Of a stretch of DNA of 64,000 nucleotides, positions 36,581 through 43,787 are shown in pieces. Made by a program: the position numbers and the translations under genes. The first letter of the stretch is position 1, and each line of letters starts with the position of its first letter. Below the pieces are notes generated by a model that did no database searches, was not told where the DNA came from, and was given only the letters and a program-made list of their open reading frames with translations. Source of the DNA: Streptomyces sp. DG2A-72 (GTDB lineage Bacteria > Actinomycetota > Actinomycetes > Streptomycetales > Streptomycetaceae); the NCBI RefSeq assembly GCF_030499575.1, contig NZ_JASTLC010000001.1:186001-250000 (forward strand). Direction: 5' to 3'.

Positions 36581-36618
36581 GTCATGGGCGGCTGTCTTCG
36601 CAGTAGATCGTCCGTCAG
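36510..36618 (-). repeat. Inverted-repeat copy A (about 109 bp)
   Basis: Minus-strand sequence starting ATCAACCGCTGACGGACGAT (end of the IS transposase gene) and running into CATGACCAGCGTGAGCACCC and CTTCAAGTTGGC of the DNase gene. It is nearly identical to plus-strand 42481-42590. The two copies face each other across 5.9 kb. Confidence 0.75.
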
Positions 36619-37474
36619 CGGTTGATCTCGAGGTTGGTCAGGACGAGCAGGGCGCGCAGGAGGTGGGTGGCGTGGGTGGGGTCGGTGCGGAGCTTGGCGA
36701 GGGTCCGCCAGTTCTTGAGGTGGGCGAAGCTGTGCTCGACCGGTGCGCGTCCGACGGCGAGGACGCGGTTGGCGTCCTTCTGGCCGGGGGTGAGTTTGCG
36801 GGCGCGGGCGGCGGCGAAGCCTGTGATGATCACGGGGCGAGTACGTCGTTGTCCAGGCCGCGGAAGCCGAGGTTGGCGAGGGCGCTGAGGCCGACGGCGC
36901 GCAGGTGGGCCAGGACGTGGTCGTGGCGGGCGGCGGTGATGTCGTGGGTGCTACCGGGCCGGGCGGCGGATATCCAGATCAGACGACCGTTTTCGTCGGT
37001 CAGAGCGAGGAAGTGCAGGCCGTGACGGCGGTGTTTGCCGGAATAGTTCCGACGGTTGGCCCTTCCCGTGCGGCGCTGGGTGGGAATGAAGGTGCCGTCG
37101 ATCAGGACGACCTCCCCGCCCCGCACGGCACCCTTCTGCAGTGCGCGGTCCAGGCGTGGGGCCTGCGCGGCGAGCAGGGAGATCAGTTCGTCGCGCCAGC
37201 GGCGGACGGTGGACTCGGAGATGTTGTTGCCGCCGGCCATTTCGGCCAGGCGCTGATCGTGGCGCAGCACGGCTAGGACGATCACCGCGATCTTCCCTGG
37301 TGGCAGGATCCGCCACCTGGACCGGATCGCCTTGAGGTGGCGGCGCAGCAGGTCGGCGAGGTGGTTGACGGTGCGCGTGGACAGCGACAGGCGGCACTGG
37401 TAGACAAGCTGGCAGGTGTCCTCGGCGTGCTCTTCGGTTCTCTTCACACAGTGCCCAACGGACGCCGGGGACAC
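36615..37474 (-). pseudogene. IS5-like (DDE_Tnp_4) transposase, one-base frameshift
   Basis: The first frame (37474-36830) carries the N-terminal helix-turn-helix (TVNHLADLLRRHLKAIRSRW, NNISESTVRRWRDELISLL) and catalytic core (VVLIDGTFIPTQRRTG, HRRHGLHFLALTDENGRLIW, PGSTHDITAARHD), ending GLDNDVLAP. The continuation VIITGFAAARARKLTPGQKD, RAPVEHSFAHLKNWRTLAKL is in the -1 frame and ends at 36615 (LTNLEINR). A missing G at CCCCGTGATC (about 36836) explains the break. About 285 residues in total. The true start may be shorter (around VYQCRLSLSTRTVNH). Confidence 0.75.
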
Positions 37475-37520
37475 CCCGGTTACGCCCCGATCCCGCCGCT
37501 GCGGGCGGCGGAGCCCTCGG

Positions 37521-37703
37521 TCACAGGCGGGTAGTGAACCGGCCGTCGGGCAGTTTCCGCAGCCAGCCGCGGTCGACCATCCTGATCAGCTTTCCGCGCA
37601 GCGGCTCCAGCTTGGCCCGCACGCTGACATCCACCCCCACCATCTCGCCGACCTGGCGGGCCATGACCGGCCCGGCAGCCTGCCGCACGGCCGCGAGGAT
37701 CCG
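37521..37703 (-). pseudogene. 3' half of a small coiled-coil/winged-helix protein gene split by an ISL3 unit
   Basis: RILAAVRQAAGPVMARQVGE, MVGVDVSVRAKLEPLRGKLI and RMVDRGWLRKLPDGRFTTRL form a small winged-helix domain ending at TAG. It continues exactly in frame from the 5' half at 40911-41183 (...PPDYQ) when the intervening 3.2 kb and one copy of the 8-bp duplication are removed, giving a 151-residue protein. Confidence 0.8.
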
Positions 37704-37711
37704 CTGATAGT
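37704..37711. repeat. Target-site duplication CTGATAGT, left copy
   Basis: CTGATAGT directly precedes the left inverted end of the ISL3 unit. The second copy is at 40911-40918. Eight bp is the usual ISL3-family duplication. Confidence 0.85.
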
Positions 37712-37873
37712 GGGTCTTCGAACTTGAGCGGTGTGTCATCCCGAGTGGACTGACTGGCTGTCACGTTGCGTGAAGACCACGGGTGGTGGAGGTTGCCCTG
37801 GTAGCAGGATGCCCGTGGCCATGAGTGATCATTTCTGTTCTCGACGCAGAACGATCACCCAGAAACCACGGGC

Positions 37874-39192
37874 TTGGACAACGATACGACGTTGCTGCTC
37901 GACCTGGACGGCCTGGCCGTCGCGCGGGTGGAGCGGCTGGAGGACGGCACCCGCCGGGTGCACCTGATCACCGCCGATGAGCGGGCACGGGCCTGTCCCG
38001 AGTGCGGGTGTTCGCCACCCGGGTGAAGGGCTCCGCGACGACCCGGCCCCGCGATCTGCCGTACGGCGAGAGCGGGCTGGAGTTCCGCTGGCACAAACGC
38101 CGCTGGTGGTGCCGGGAGCCCGGCTGCCCGTGCCGGTCCTTCACCGAGCAGATCCCGCAGCTACCGGCCGGCGCGCGGATCACCATGCGGCTGCGCGGTG
38201 CCGATGGGCGGCGGATACGCGACGCCGCCTCCACCGTCATCCAGGCCGCCCGTGACCTGCACCTGTCCTGGCCCACCGTGATGGACGCCTTCCGCACCGC
38301 CACACATGAGGTCACCCTGGCGCCGCTGCCCGAGGTGAAGGTGCTGGGCATCGACGAGACCCGGCACGGACGGCCGCGCTGGGAACAGGACCCCGCCACG
38401 GGCAAATGGATGCTGACGCGCGATCGGTGGCACACGGGGTTCGTCGACGCACTCGGCGCCGGCGGCCTGCTCGGCCAGGTCGAGGGACGCACCGTCGCCG
38501 ATGTGCTCGCCTGGCTCGCCACCACCCCGCTGGCCTGGAGAAATGGCATCGAGTACGTGGCCATCGACATGTCGGCCACCTACCGCGCCGTCGTCCGCAC
38601 CGGTCTCCCGCACGCCACCGTCGTGGTCGATCACTTCCACGTCGTCCAGCGCGCCAACAAGATGCTGTCCACGGTCAGGCGCCGCACCACCGCCGCGACC
38701 CGCGGCCGGCGCGGACGCGCCAGTGACCCGGAGTGGAAAGCCAGACGCCGCCTGCTGCGCAACCGAGAGGACCTCACCGACGAGCAGTTCGCCACGATGT
38801 GGAACGCACTGCTGGGCGAGGGAAGGATCGGCCAGACCCTGTTGACGGCGTGGATCGCCAAGGAGAACCTCCGCAACCTCCTCGCGCGCGCCCGCACTGG
38901 CGCCGACCGCCATCAAGTCGGCCACGCTCGCTGGAAGTTCCTCAGCTGGTGCGCGGACTCCGACATCCCCGAGGTGAGGCAGCTCGCCGTCACCGTCGAC
39001 CGCTGGTGGCCGGAGATCGAAGCGTTCATCCACACCGGGCACAGCAACGCCAAAAGCGAAGGCATCAACCGCGTGATCAAGCTCGTCGCTCGCAACGCGT
39101 TCGGCTTCCGCAATGCCGACAACCAACGACTACGGACACACTGCGTCACCACACGCCGAGCCCGCGGACACCTCCGCACCGCTCAACTTTGA
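37874..39192 (+). pseudogene. ISL3-family transposase, one-base frameshift near the N-terminus
   Basis: The N-terminal zinc-binding part reads LDNDTTLLLDLDGLAVARVE and RACPECG, then a missing G (GTGCGGGTGTTCGCC, about 38006) moves the correct continuation (VFATRVKGSATTRPRDLPYG) into another frame, which stays open to TGA 39192. That frame holds KRRWWCREPGCPCRSF (second Cys pair), the core VKVLGIDETRHGR, YVAIDMSATYRAVVR, TVVVDHFHVVQRANKML and HSNAKSEGINRVIKLVARNA (DDE residues). About 438 residues if the indel is repaired. The start TTG 37874 is tentative. Confidence 0.8.
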
Positions 39193-39199
39193 AGACCCC
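39139..39199 (+). repeat. 61-bp direct repeat, copy 1 (ISL3 right end)
   Basis: Last codons of the ISL3 transposase (VTTRRARGHLRTAQL) plus the right inverted end. The sequence is identical at 40851-40911. Confidence 0.9.
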
Positions 39200-39372
39200 C
39201 CAATCCAAGCGACCGCGTGCCACGCGTTCGCGTGACATGCCCATTGCCAGCCTGTCGCGTAATCTTCGAAATCGGGACGCCCGAGGATGAATATCGGATG
39301 TATTCGAGGTTCGACAGCAATCCCGAGAACCGATCTCTACGAGTTCAGCCTGAGTTTGTGAAGGGGAGGGTC

Positions 39373-40272
39373 ATGCAACGAGCTCGAAAGTCAGCCACGC
39401 TGTTCATCAGCACGCTTCTCGCCATGGCGATTGCATTCGTGGCGGCAGCCCCGGCAAGCGCCGCGCCAAGTCGGTCCGACGGCAGAGGCAACACCGTGAT
39501 CTTTGTTCACGGATTCGATCCGGACGGCGCGGCGAACACCAACTGCGAAAGTTACTGGAGAGATGCTATTGGCCATTTCGAGGCCAAGGGCTGGAACAGC
39601 AGAAAGCTGGTAACGTTCGGCTACTATTCCGAGGGGAACGCCTGCACCCACAAGTACAACGGTACCCGTGCAACGTCCATCACGACGGTGGCCAAGGCGC
39701 TCGCCAACCGCATCTACAGGAGCTACACCAGCCAGGGCAAGAAGGTCGATGTCGTCGCCCATTCCATGGGTGGCCTCGTGATCCGTTCCGCGCTGTACCA
39801 CGTCAACAAGGGCACCAGCGGCTTTCCGTCGCGTCTCTATGTAGAGGACGTTGTCACGCTCGGCACTCCGCACGACGGGGCAAACGAGACACAGATCAAC
39901 TTGTGCAAGGCCAGGTTCCCCATCGCGCACAAGCAGTGCAGTCAGATGCATCCGGACAGCACCTTCCTCAGGAGGCTTCCCGAAACTCCGAGTCGCTCGC
40001 AAATGGGAACGGACTGGACGGCAATGTCGTCCGCCGACGACAGTACGGTTGGGGTTGGTTCCGGAGTCGGGATCAGGGCGAATCACAAAACCCAGTACAA
40101 CGGCAGCGGACTGTATGAGGTTAGCCACAGTGGGCTGAAGGAACTCAGGGGCCGGGATGGCTATCGCTCCCGCTTTTATCACAAGAGCACTGGTAGCTGG
40201 AGCGCCTGGGGCGACCGGCCGGGGCCGATTCACAAGGCAGATGTGGCCGCATCCGCCCATCGCAACCAGTAA
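39373..40272 (+). CDS. Secreted triacylglycerol lipase/esterase
   Basis: 299 residues from ATG 39373 behind GGGGAGGG. The Sec signal is about 1-32 (LLAMAIAFVAAAPASAAPS). Oxyanion-hole region NTVIFVHGFDPDG; nucleophile elbow VDVVAHSMGGLVIRSALY (lipase AHSMGG); later VVTLGTPHDGANET and a terminal His in YEVSHSGLKEL. These fit the LipA/EstA-type secreted lipases of actinobacteria. Its base composition is visibly less GC-rich than the neighbours, suggesting separate acquisition. It is the cargo between the two ISL3 right ends and has its own 170-bp upstream region. Confidence 0.85.
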   Translation: MQRARKSATLFISTLLAMAIAFVAAAPASAAPSRSDGRGNTVIFVHGFDPDGAANTNCESYWRDAIGHFEAKGWNSRKLVTFGYYSEGNACTHKYNGTRATSITTVAKALANRIYRSYTSQGKKVDVVAHSMGGLVIRSALYHVNKGTSGFPSRLYVEDVVTLGTPHDGANETQINLCKARFPIAHKQCSQMHPDSTFLRRLPETPSRSQMGTDWTAMSSADDSTVGVGSGVGIRANHKTQYNGSGLYEVSHSGLKELRGRDGYRSRFYHKSTGSWSAWGDRPGPIHKADVAASAHRNQ

Positions 40273-40324
40273 ATTCCTCATCCCGGCTTGATCGTGTGAC
40301 GCCGGATCAGCCCAGGACGCGGAG

Positions 40325-40389
40325 CGAGCACGGCACCTTGCGATCATGGAGTTCTCGACGCTTCATGATCTGCAAGGTTGCCGTGCTCG
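40325..40389. repeat. Palindromic pair of ISAs1-type ends
   Basis: CGAGCACGGCACCTTGCGAT (40325 on) pairs with GATCTGCAAGGTTGCCGTGCTCG-type sequence (to 40389) as an imperfect 24-bp inverted repeat around AGTTCTCGACGCTT. The right arm leads directly into the ISAs1 transposase start. Confidence 0.6.
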
Positions 40390-40660
40390 TTTCTCCATTA
40401 TCTCCCACGTCCCTCGTACCGGATCGGTGCCCCTGCCCGTCTCGTCGCCAGGGGTGGCTGTACTCCAGGGTCTGATCGAGGCTTTCGCCCGGGTGCCCGA
40501 TCCACGCAATCCGTGCGGTGTTCGTTACCAGCTGGCCACGCTACTCACGGTGGGGGTGTGGCGCGATGTCCAGCGCCGGGCACAACTCCCTGACCGCGAT
40601 TGCCGAATGGGGCAGGCGCTGCGCCCAGGCGGTACTGGCCGACGAACGACCGCAAGGCGT
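40346..40660 (+). pseudogene. N-terminal fragment of an ISAs1-family transposase
   Basis: MEFSTLHDLQGCRARFSIIS leads to VLQGLIEAFARVPDPRNPCG and VRYQLATLLTVGV, the N-terminal 'associated' domain of ISAs1 (H-repeat) transposases. One indel later SSAGHNSLTAIAEWGRRCAQ follows in another frame. The remaining 250 residues are absent. Confidence 0.7.
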
Positions 40661-40850
40661 CACGGAGTTGATCCGCACACCAGATCGAGCGGGCCAGGAA
40701 CCACTGGACCCGGTACGGACTCGGATGCCCAACGTGCTCGGCGATCTGTCCCCCGTTCTTACGCTCGACCGGCGCCACCAGTGCCTTCACATAGGCCATC
40801 GCCATCCGGCGCGGCTCGACCCGCTCACCTGCACGAGGTTGGAAAAGGCT
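40605..40850 (-). pseudogene. N-terminal fragment of an IS701-like transposase
   Basis: The minus strand reads FQPRAGERVEPRRMAMAYVK, ALVAPVERKNGGQIAEHVGH and SPYRVQWFLARSIWCADQLR. The R..AYV..L..PVERKNG..AEH motif is the conserved N-terminal region of IS701/IS4-like transposases. Nothing of the catalytic core remains. Confidence 0.65.
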
Positions 40851-40911
40851 CACTGCGTCACCACACGCCGAGCCCGCGGACACCTCCGCACCGCTCAACT
40901 TTGAAGACCCC
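40851..40911 (+). repeat. 61-bp direct repeat, copy 2 (ISL3 right end)
   Basis: Exact copy of 39139-39199; its last base is also the first base of the right CTGATAGT duplication. Confidence 0.9.
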
Positions 40912-40918
40912 TGATAGT
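40911..40918. repeat. Target-site duplication CTGATAGT, right copy
   Basis: Identical to 37704-37711 and directly abutting the outer right inverted end. Confidence 0.85.
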
Positions 40919-41183
40919 CCGGTGGGAGCGCAGTCTCCTCCACACCCGCGGCGCGGTGCGGGATCACCATCACCGCCTGTCCACCCACATGCCCCGGCAC
41001 CGCCGCGGTCTCAGCACGCTCCTGGGCAAGCTGCTCGCTCACCCGCTCAAGGACTCGCTCAGCGACGGCGAGTTCATCCCGCTCGGCCCGTGTCTCCGTC
41101 AACTGCTTGGCCAGTTGCTCTTCGAGTTCGTCCAATTCCACGCGCCGCGCGGTGATCCGTTCCAGCAGTTCGGGATCCAGCAT
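40911..41183 (-). pseudogene. 5' half of the split coiled-coil/winged-helix gene
   Basis: 91 codons from ATG 41183: MLDPELLERITARRVELDEL and a heptad-like run (EEQLAKQLTETRAERDELAV, AERVLERVSEQLAQERAETA), then VPGHVGGQAVMVIPHRAAGV and EETALPPDYQ. The frame is cut at 40911 by the ISL3 unit and resumes at 37703. The intact family is common beside Streptomyces transposases and probably binds DNA; its job is not known to me. Confidence 0.8.
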
Positions 41184-41476
41184 GCGCAGATCGTAGAAGC
41201 CCGTTGATGGGGTTTTCCGGAAAAGGGTGTGATCGAGTGGCTTTGCTCACGAGCCGACAGCACCTGTACACGAGTTTGGGCAGCACTCGAAGCTCTGCAG
41301 ACATCGAGCAGTTCATGGCTTTGGGCAGCGCGGGCCCCTGCCGAGAGTCGACGATAGCGTCAGAGTCTGGCAAGGGCCCGTGGTGTAGAGAGCCGAGGAG
41401 GGCCGGGACCTGTCCCTAGATGGGCAGCATCATGGCCGACACCGCTTACCGTCTGCTGGTGACCTGCGGTCCGGCG

Positions 41477-42205
41477 TCACTTCAGGTATCGGGTGAAGAA
41501 CTGGGCCGCGTCGTCCCCCGCGAACTGCGGGACACCGGTGTGCCCGCCCATGTTGGCGTGCAGGGTCTTCTCCTTGGATCCGAAGGCGTCGAACAGGTCC
41601 AGGGCGGCCTGCCTGTCGTTCCCTTCGTCGTCCCACTGCAGCAGGACGTGCAGCGGAATGGTGACCTGCCGGGCCTCCTCGAACACGGCGCGAGGCACGA
41701 AACTCCCGGCGAACAGACCGGCGGCCGAGATGCGCGGCTCGACCACCGCCAGCCGGATCCCGATGGAGATCACGCCTCCCGAGTACCCGATCGGCCCGCC
41801 GATCTCGGGCAGCGAAAGGAGGGCATCCAGGGCGGCCTGCCATTCCGGGACCGCCTTTTCGACCAGCGGGAGGATGAGTGCGTCGATGATTTCGTCGCTG
41901 ACCGGCTCGCCGGCCTCCATCGCCCGGCGCAGATCGGCGCGGGCCTGCTCGGCGGCGGGCCAACGGGGCCGGTCGCCGCTTCCGGGGAGCTCGATGGTGG
42001 CCGTGGCGAAGCCCTCCGCCGCGGAGTGCCGGGCCCGGGCCACCAGTCGGGGGTACATCTTGCGCAGCCCCAGGGGAGGGTGACCGAGCAGGATCAGCGG
42101 TGCCGGTGCGGATGCGGGTGTCCACAGGATGCCGGGGATCTCGCCGAGGGTGAATTCGCGCTCGAGGACGCCGTCGTCAAGGCGTTGTTCAGAAGTGAAG
42201 TGCAT
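41477..42205 (-). CDS. Alpha/beta hydrolase (copy 2, intact) behind a leader peptide
   Basis: 242 residues from ATG 42205 (MHFTSEQRLDDGVLEREFTL), chosen because GAAAGG lies 7 bp upstream and the paralogue starts at the same place. Features: APLILLGHPPLGLRKMYPRL (oxyanion-hole region), IELPGSGDRPRW, nucleophile elbow GPIGYSGGVISIG (GxSxG), IPLHVLLQWDDEGNDRQAAL (acid region) and the C-terminal His in ANMGGHTGVPQF. Cytosolic, no signal. It is related over its full length to the broken gene at 25797-26460. The leader peptide and attenuator upstream suggest induction by a translation-affecting compound, possibly one it destroys; this is inference. Confidence 0.8.
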   Translation of the reverse strand: MHFTSEQRLDDGVLEREFTLGEIPGILWTPASAPAPLILLGHPPLGLRKMYPRLVARARHSAAEGFATATIELPGSGDRPRWPAAEQARADLRRAMEAGEPVSDEIIDALILPLVEKAVPEWQAALDALLSLPEIGGPIGYSGGVISIGIRLAVVEPRISAAGLFAGSFVPRAVFEEARQVTIPLHVLLQWDDEGNDRQAALDLFDAFGSKEKTLHANMGGHTGVPQFAGDDAAQFFTRYLK

Positions 42206-42218
42206 GGTCGTGCCTTTC

Positions 42219-42284
42219 AGGAATGCCATTGAACGGCGCTCCCGGACGACCTATCGCCCGACCGTGACCCCGGAGGGGAGCACC
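42219..42284 (-). promoter_or_regulatory. Attenuator stems, copy 2
   Basis: On the minus strand, segment 1 GGTGCTCCC (42284..42276) pairs with segment 2 GGGAGCGCC (42243..42235), and segment 2 can pair with segment 3 GGCATTCCT (42227..42219) using G.U pairs. GAAAGG follows segment 3 directly. The order and spacing repeat those at 25706-25781, with changes that keep pairing. Confidence 0.6.
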
Positions 42285-42304
42285 CATGTCGATACTGTGT
42301 TCAC
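42251..42304 (-). CDS. Leader peptide 2 (17 residues) upstream of the intact hydrolase
   Basis: MNTVSTWVLPSGVTVGR, GTG 42304 to TAG 42251, behind GAGGAGGTG. Aligned with leader 1, 12 of the 17 positions are identical, including WVLP and VTVGR. The distance from the leader stop to the hydrolase start is 45 nt here and 51 nt in copy 1. Confidence 0.7.
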   Translation of the reverse strand: MNTVSTWVLPSGVTVGR

Positions 42305-42341
42305 GGGTACCACCTCCTCGTTCTCTCGCACGGCTTCCGGA

Positions 42342-42380
42342 AACGTAGCAGTGGCCGCCGTGGTTCCGCCAACGGGTTTT
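42342..42380 (-). promoter_or_regulatory. Promoter candidate in front of leader peptide 2
   Basis: AAAA (42380..42377), four bases, TTGGCG (42372..42367), a 19-bp spacer and TACGTT (42347..42342). It parallels the candidate at 25610-25647. Confidence 0.35.
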
Positions 42381-42480
42381 CGCGGAGGCTCCGTGGCCGG
42401 ACACCACGGCGTCGGAGTCACGCCTGCCACTGGTCGGGAAGCTCATGTCCGCCACCGCTTCGAGCACCGAAGAACCGACA

Positions 42481-42590
42481 ATCAACCGCTGACGGACGAT
42501 CTACTGCGCAGACAGCCGCCCATGACCAGCGTGAGCACCCTGAGCACCGATCACACCAGCCCTTCGACCTGGGACTTCAAGTTGGCGACA
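42481..42590 (+). repeat. Inverted-repeat copy B (about 110 bp)
   Basis: Plus-strand ATCAACCGCTGACGGACGAT through CATGACCAGCGTGAGCACCC to CTTCAAGTTGGC, nearly identical to the minus strand of 36510-36618. Here the IS end is only about 30 bp long. Confidence 0.75.
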
Positions 42591-42594
42591 ACTC

Positions 42595-43185
42595 TTTGTC
42601 CCCGCGGCGAGAGTGCAGTCTCCCGTGCAGGTACCGCCTCCACTGACGATGGTGCCGCCGATTGTGCCTATCCGCCGGTCTTGTCGATCACCACCTGGTG
42701 CGACCAGTACGGCGCGTCAGCTCCGGTGTAGATCAGGTCCGCCTGAAGGTACATCAGCTGCCTCGTGAGCGGGCCGGTCCTGAGGTCGCGGACGTTGAGC
42801 GTCCAGACGGAGGTGGCGCAGGCATCGGTGCGGGTGTACCACCATGTGCCGCCTCCGGTGGCGAGGTCGTAGTAGTAGTCCGGCATCGGCACGGGTGTCC
42901 TGTCGGCCAGCACCGACATGCGGCGGGCGGTGACACTGCTCTTTTCACTCACCAGGCGTTATGGAGGCTGCCGCTGTCTTTCCGTTCTCGGCCACGAGCT
43001 TGCGAGCCTTGATATCCGCCTTGAGCTTGGCACAGTCGTCACCTGCGGCGGCCGCACGGAACATCGGCTCGGCAGACTGCGGCGTCAGTTCCGGAGTCGC
43101 GGTCCCCTCACGCTCGGCACTCGGCGGCTGGCGCTTGCGCTGGCATGAGTGCAAGAACCAGGCCGATCAGGGCTGTTCTTACGCC
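42595..43185 (-). pseudogene. 5' half of the NucA/NucB-type DNase gene
   Basis: The minus strand reads a signal peptide (TALIGLVLALMPAQAPAAE), then in changing frames ELTPQSAEPMFRAAAAGDDC, KADIKARKLVAENGKTAAAS, GTWWYTRTDACATSVWTLNV, RDLRTGPLTRQLMYLQADLI and GADAPYWSHQVVIDK, and near the end GGTIVSGGGTCTGDCTLAAG. A 'W.Y.RT.AC..t.W.l.v.d..TG' module is common in the N-terminal halves of Streptomyces NucA/NucB proteins. At least two frame changes are present. The 3' half is at 35938-36580. The original start codon is unclear. Confidence 0.55.
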
Positions 43186-43429
43186 GATCTCATCGTGTCC
43201 CTTCGCAAGTGGTCGACGTGCTGACCGGCTACAAGAGCCGGTGCCACAAACACCCGCAACGCTCGGGACAAGATCGTGGTGCATGACTGGCATGTTCATG
43301 CTTTGCCTGAAAAGTGCATGCAGCACACAGCTGATTTCCAGCTTGAACATGACGGCCTGTCAGTAAGCCCGGGCAGCATCGTCCGTCCCACCGGTGCATG
43401 GTGCCGCCAACACCGCTTCTGAGACCTCT

Positions 43430-43787
43430 GCCGCCGAGGCTGCGAAGGCGCTGCTCGCCGCGCCGGCCGCGCACGAGAGTACAGCGATCAGCAGAGGCCG
43501 GTCCGCGAAACCCAGGCTGCGGTCAGCCCGGCCGCCGTCACCTGCGCGACCAGCAGGGTAGTCCGCCGCCCCATTCGGTCGGCCAGCATGCCGCCCACCA
43601 CAGAGGCAACCGCGCCGCCCGCGCCGAAGAGCGCCGCGACCAGTCCGGCGAAGCTCGCCGAGTAGCCGCGTTCCGCCGTCAGATACAGGACCAGGAAAGG
43701 GGCGACGAAGCAGCCGAGGCGGCCGATCAGAATGCTCGCCCACAACCACCAGAGAGGGCGCGGAAGCCCGGAAGCGGCCTCTTTCAT
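43430..43787 (-). pseudogene. Truncated MFS transporter, third gene of a TetR operon
   Basis: ATG 43787 overlaps the stop of the GNAT gene (ATGA). MKEAASGLPRPLWWLWASIL and RLGCFVAPFLVLYLTAERGY begin a typical MFS, and GGMLADRMGRRTTLLVAQVT is the conserved loop 2-3 motif. After helix 4 the frame stops (TGA at 43488). A further hydrophobic piece (FADRPLLIAVLSCAAGAASS) follows in another frame and then homology ends. About two of the twelve helices' worth of sequence is intact, so no transport is possible. Confidence 0.7.

Larger units (their letters stand above)
37712..40910 (+). mobile_element. ISL3-derived composite unit carrying a lipase gene
   Basis: The left inverted end GGGTCTTCGAACTTGAGCGG (37712-37731, continuing TG) matches the reverse complement of CACCGCTCAACTTTGAAGAC (from 40889, continuing CC) with 3 mismatches in 22. 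Inside, an earlier right end of the same sequence is at 39177-39198. A 61-bp direct repeat (39139-39199 and 40851-40911) holds both right ends. Between them lie the lipase gene and ISAs1 and IS701 fragments (1.65 kb). The outer ends are flanked by CTGATAGT on both sides. Confidence 0.8.
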
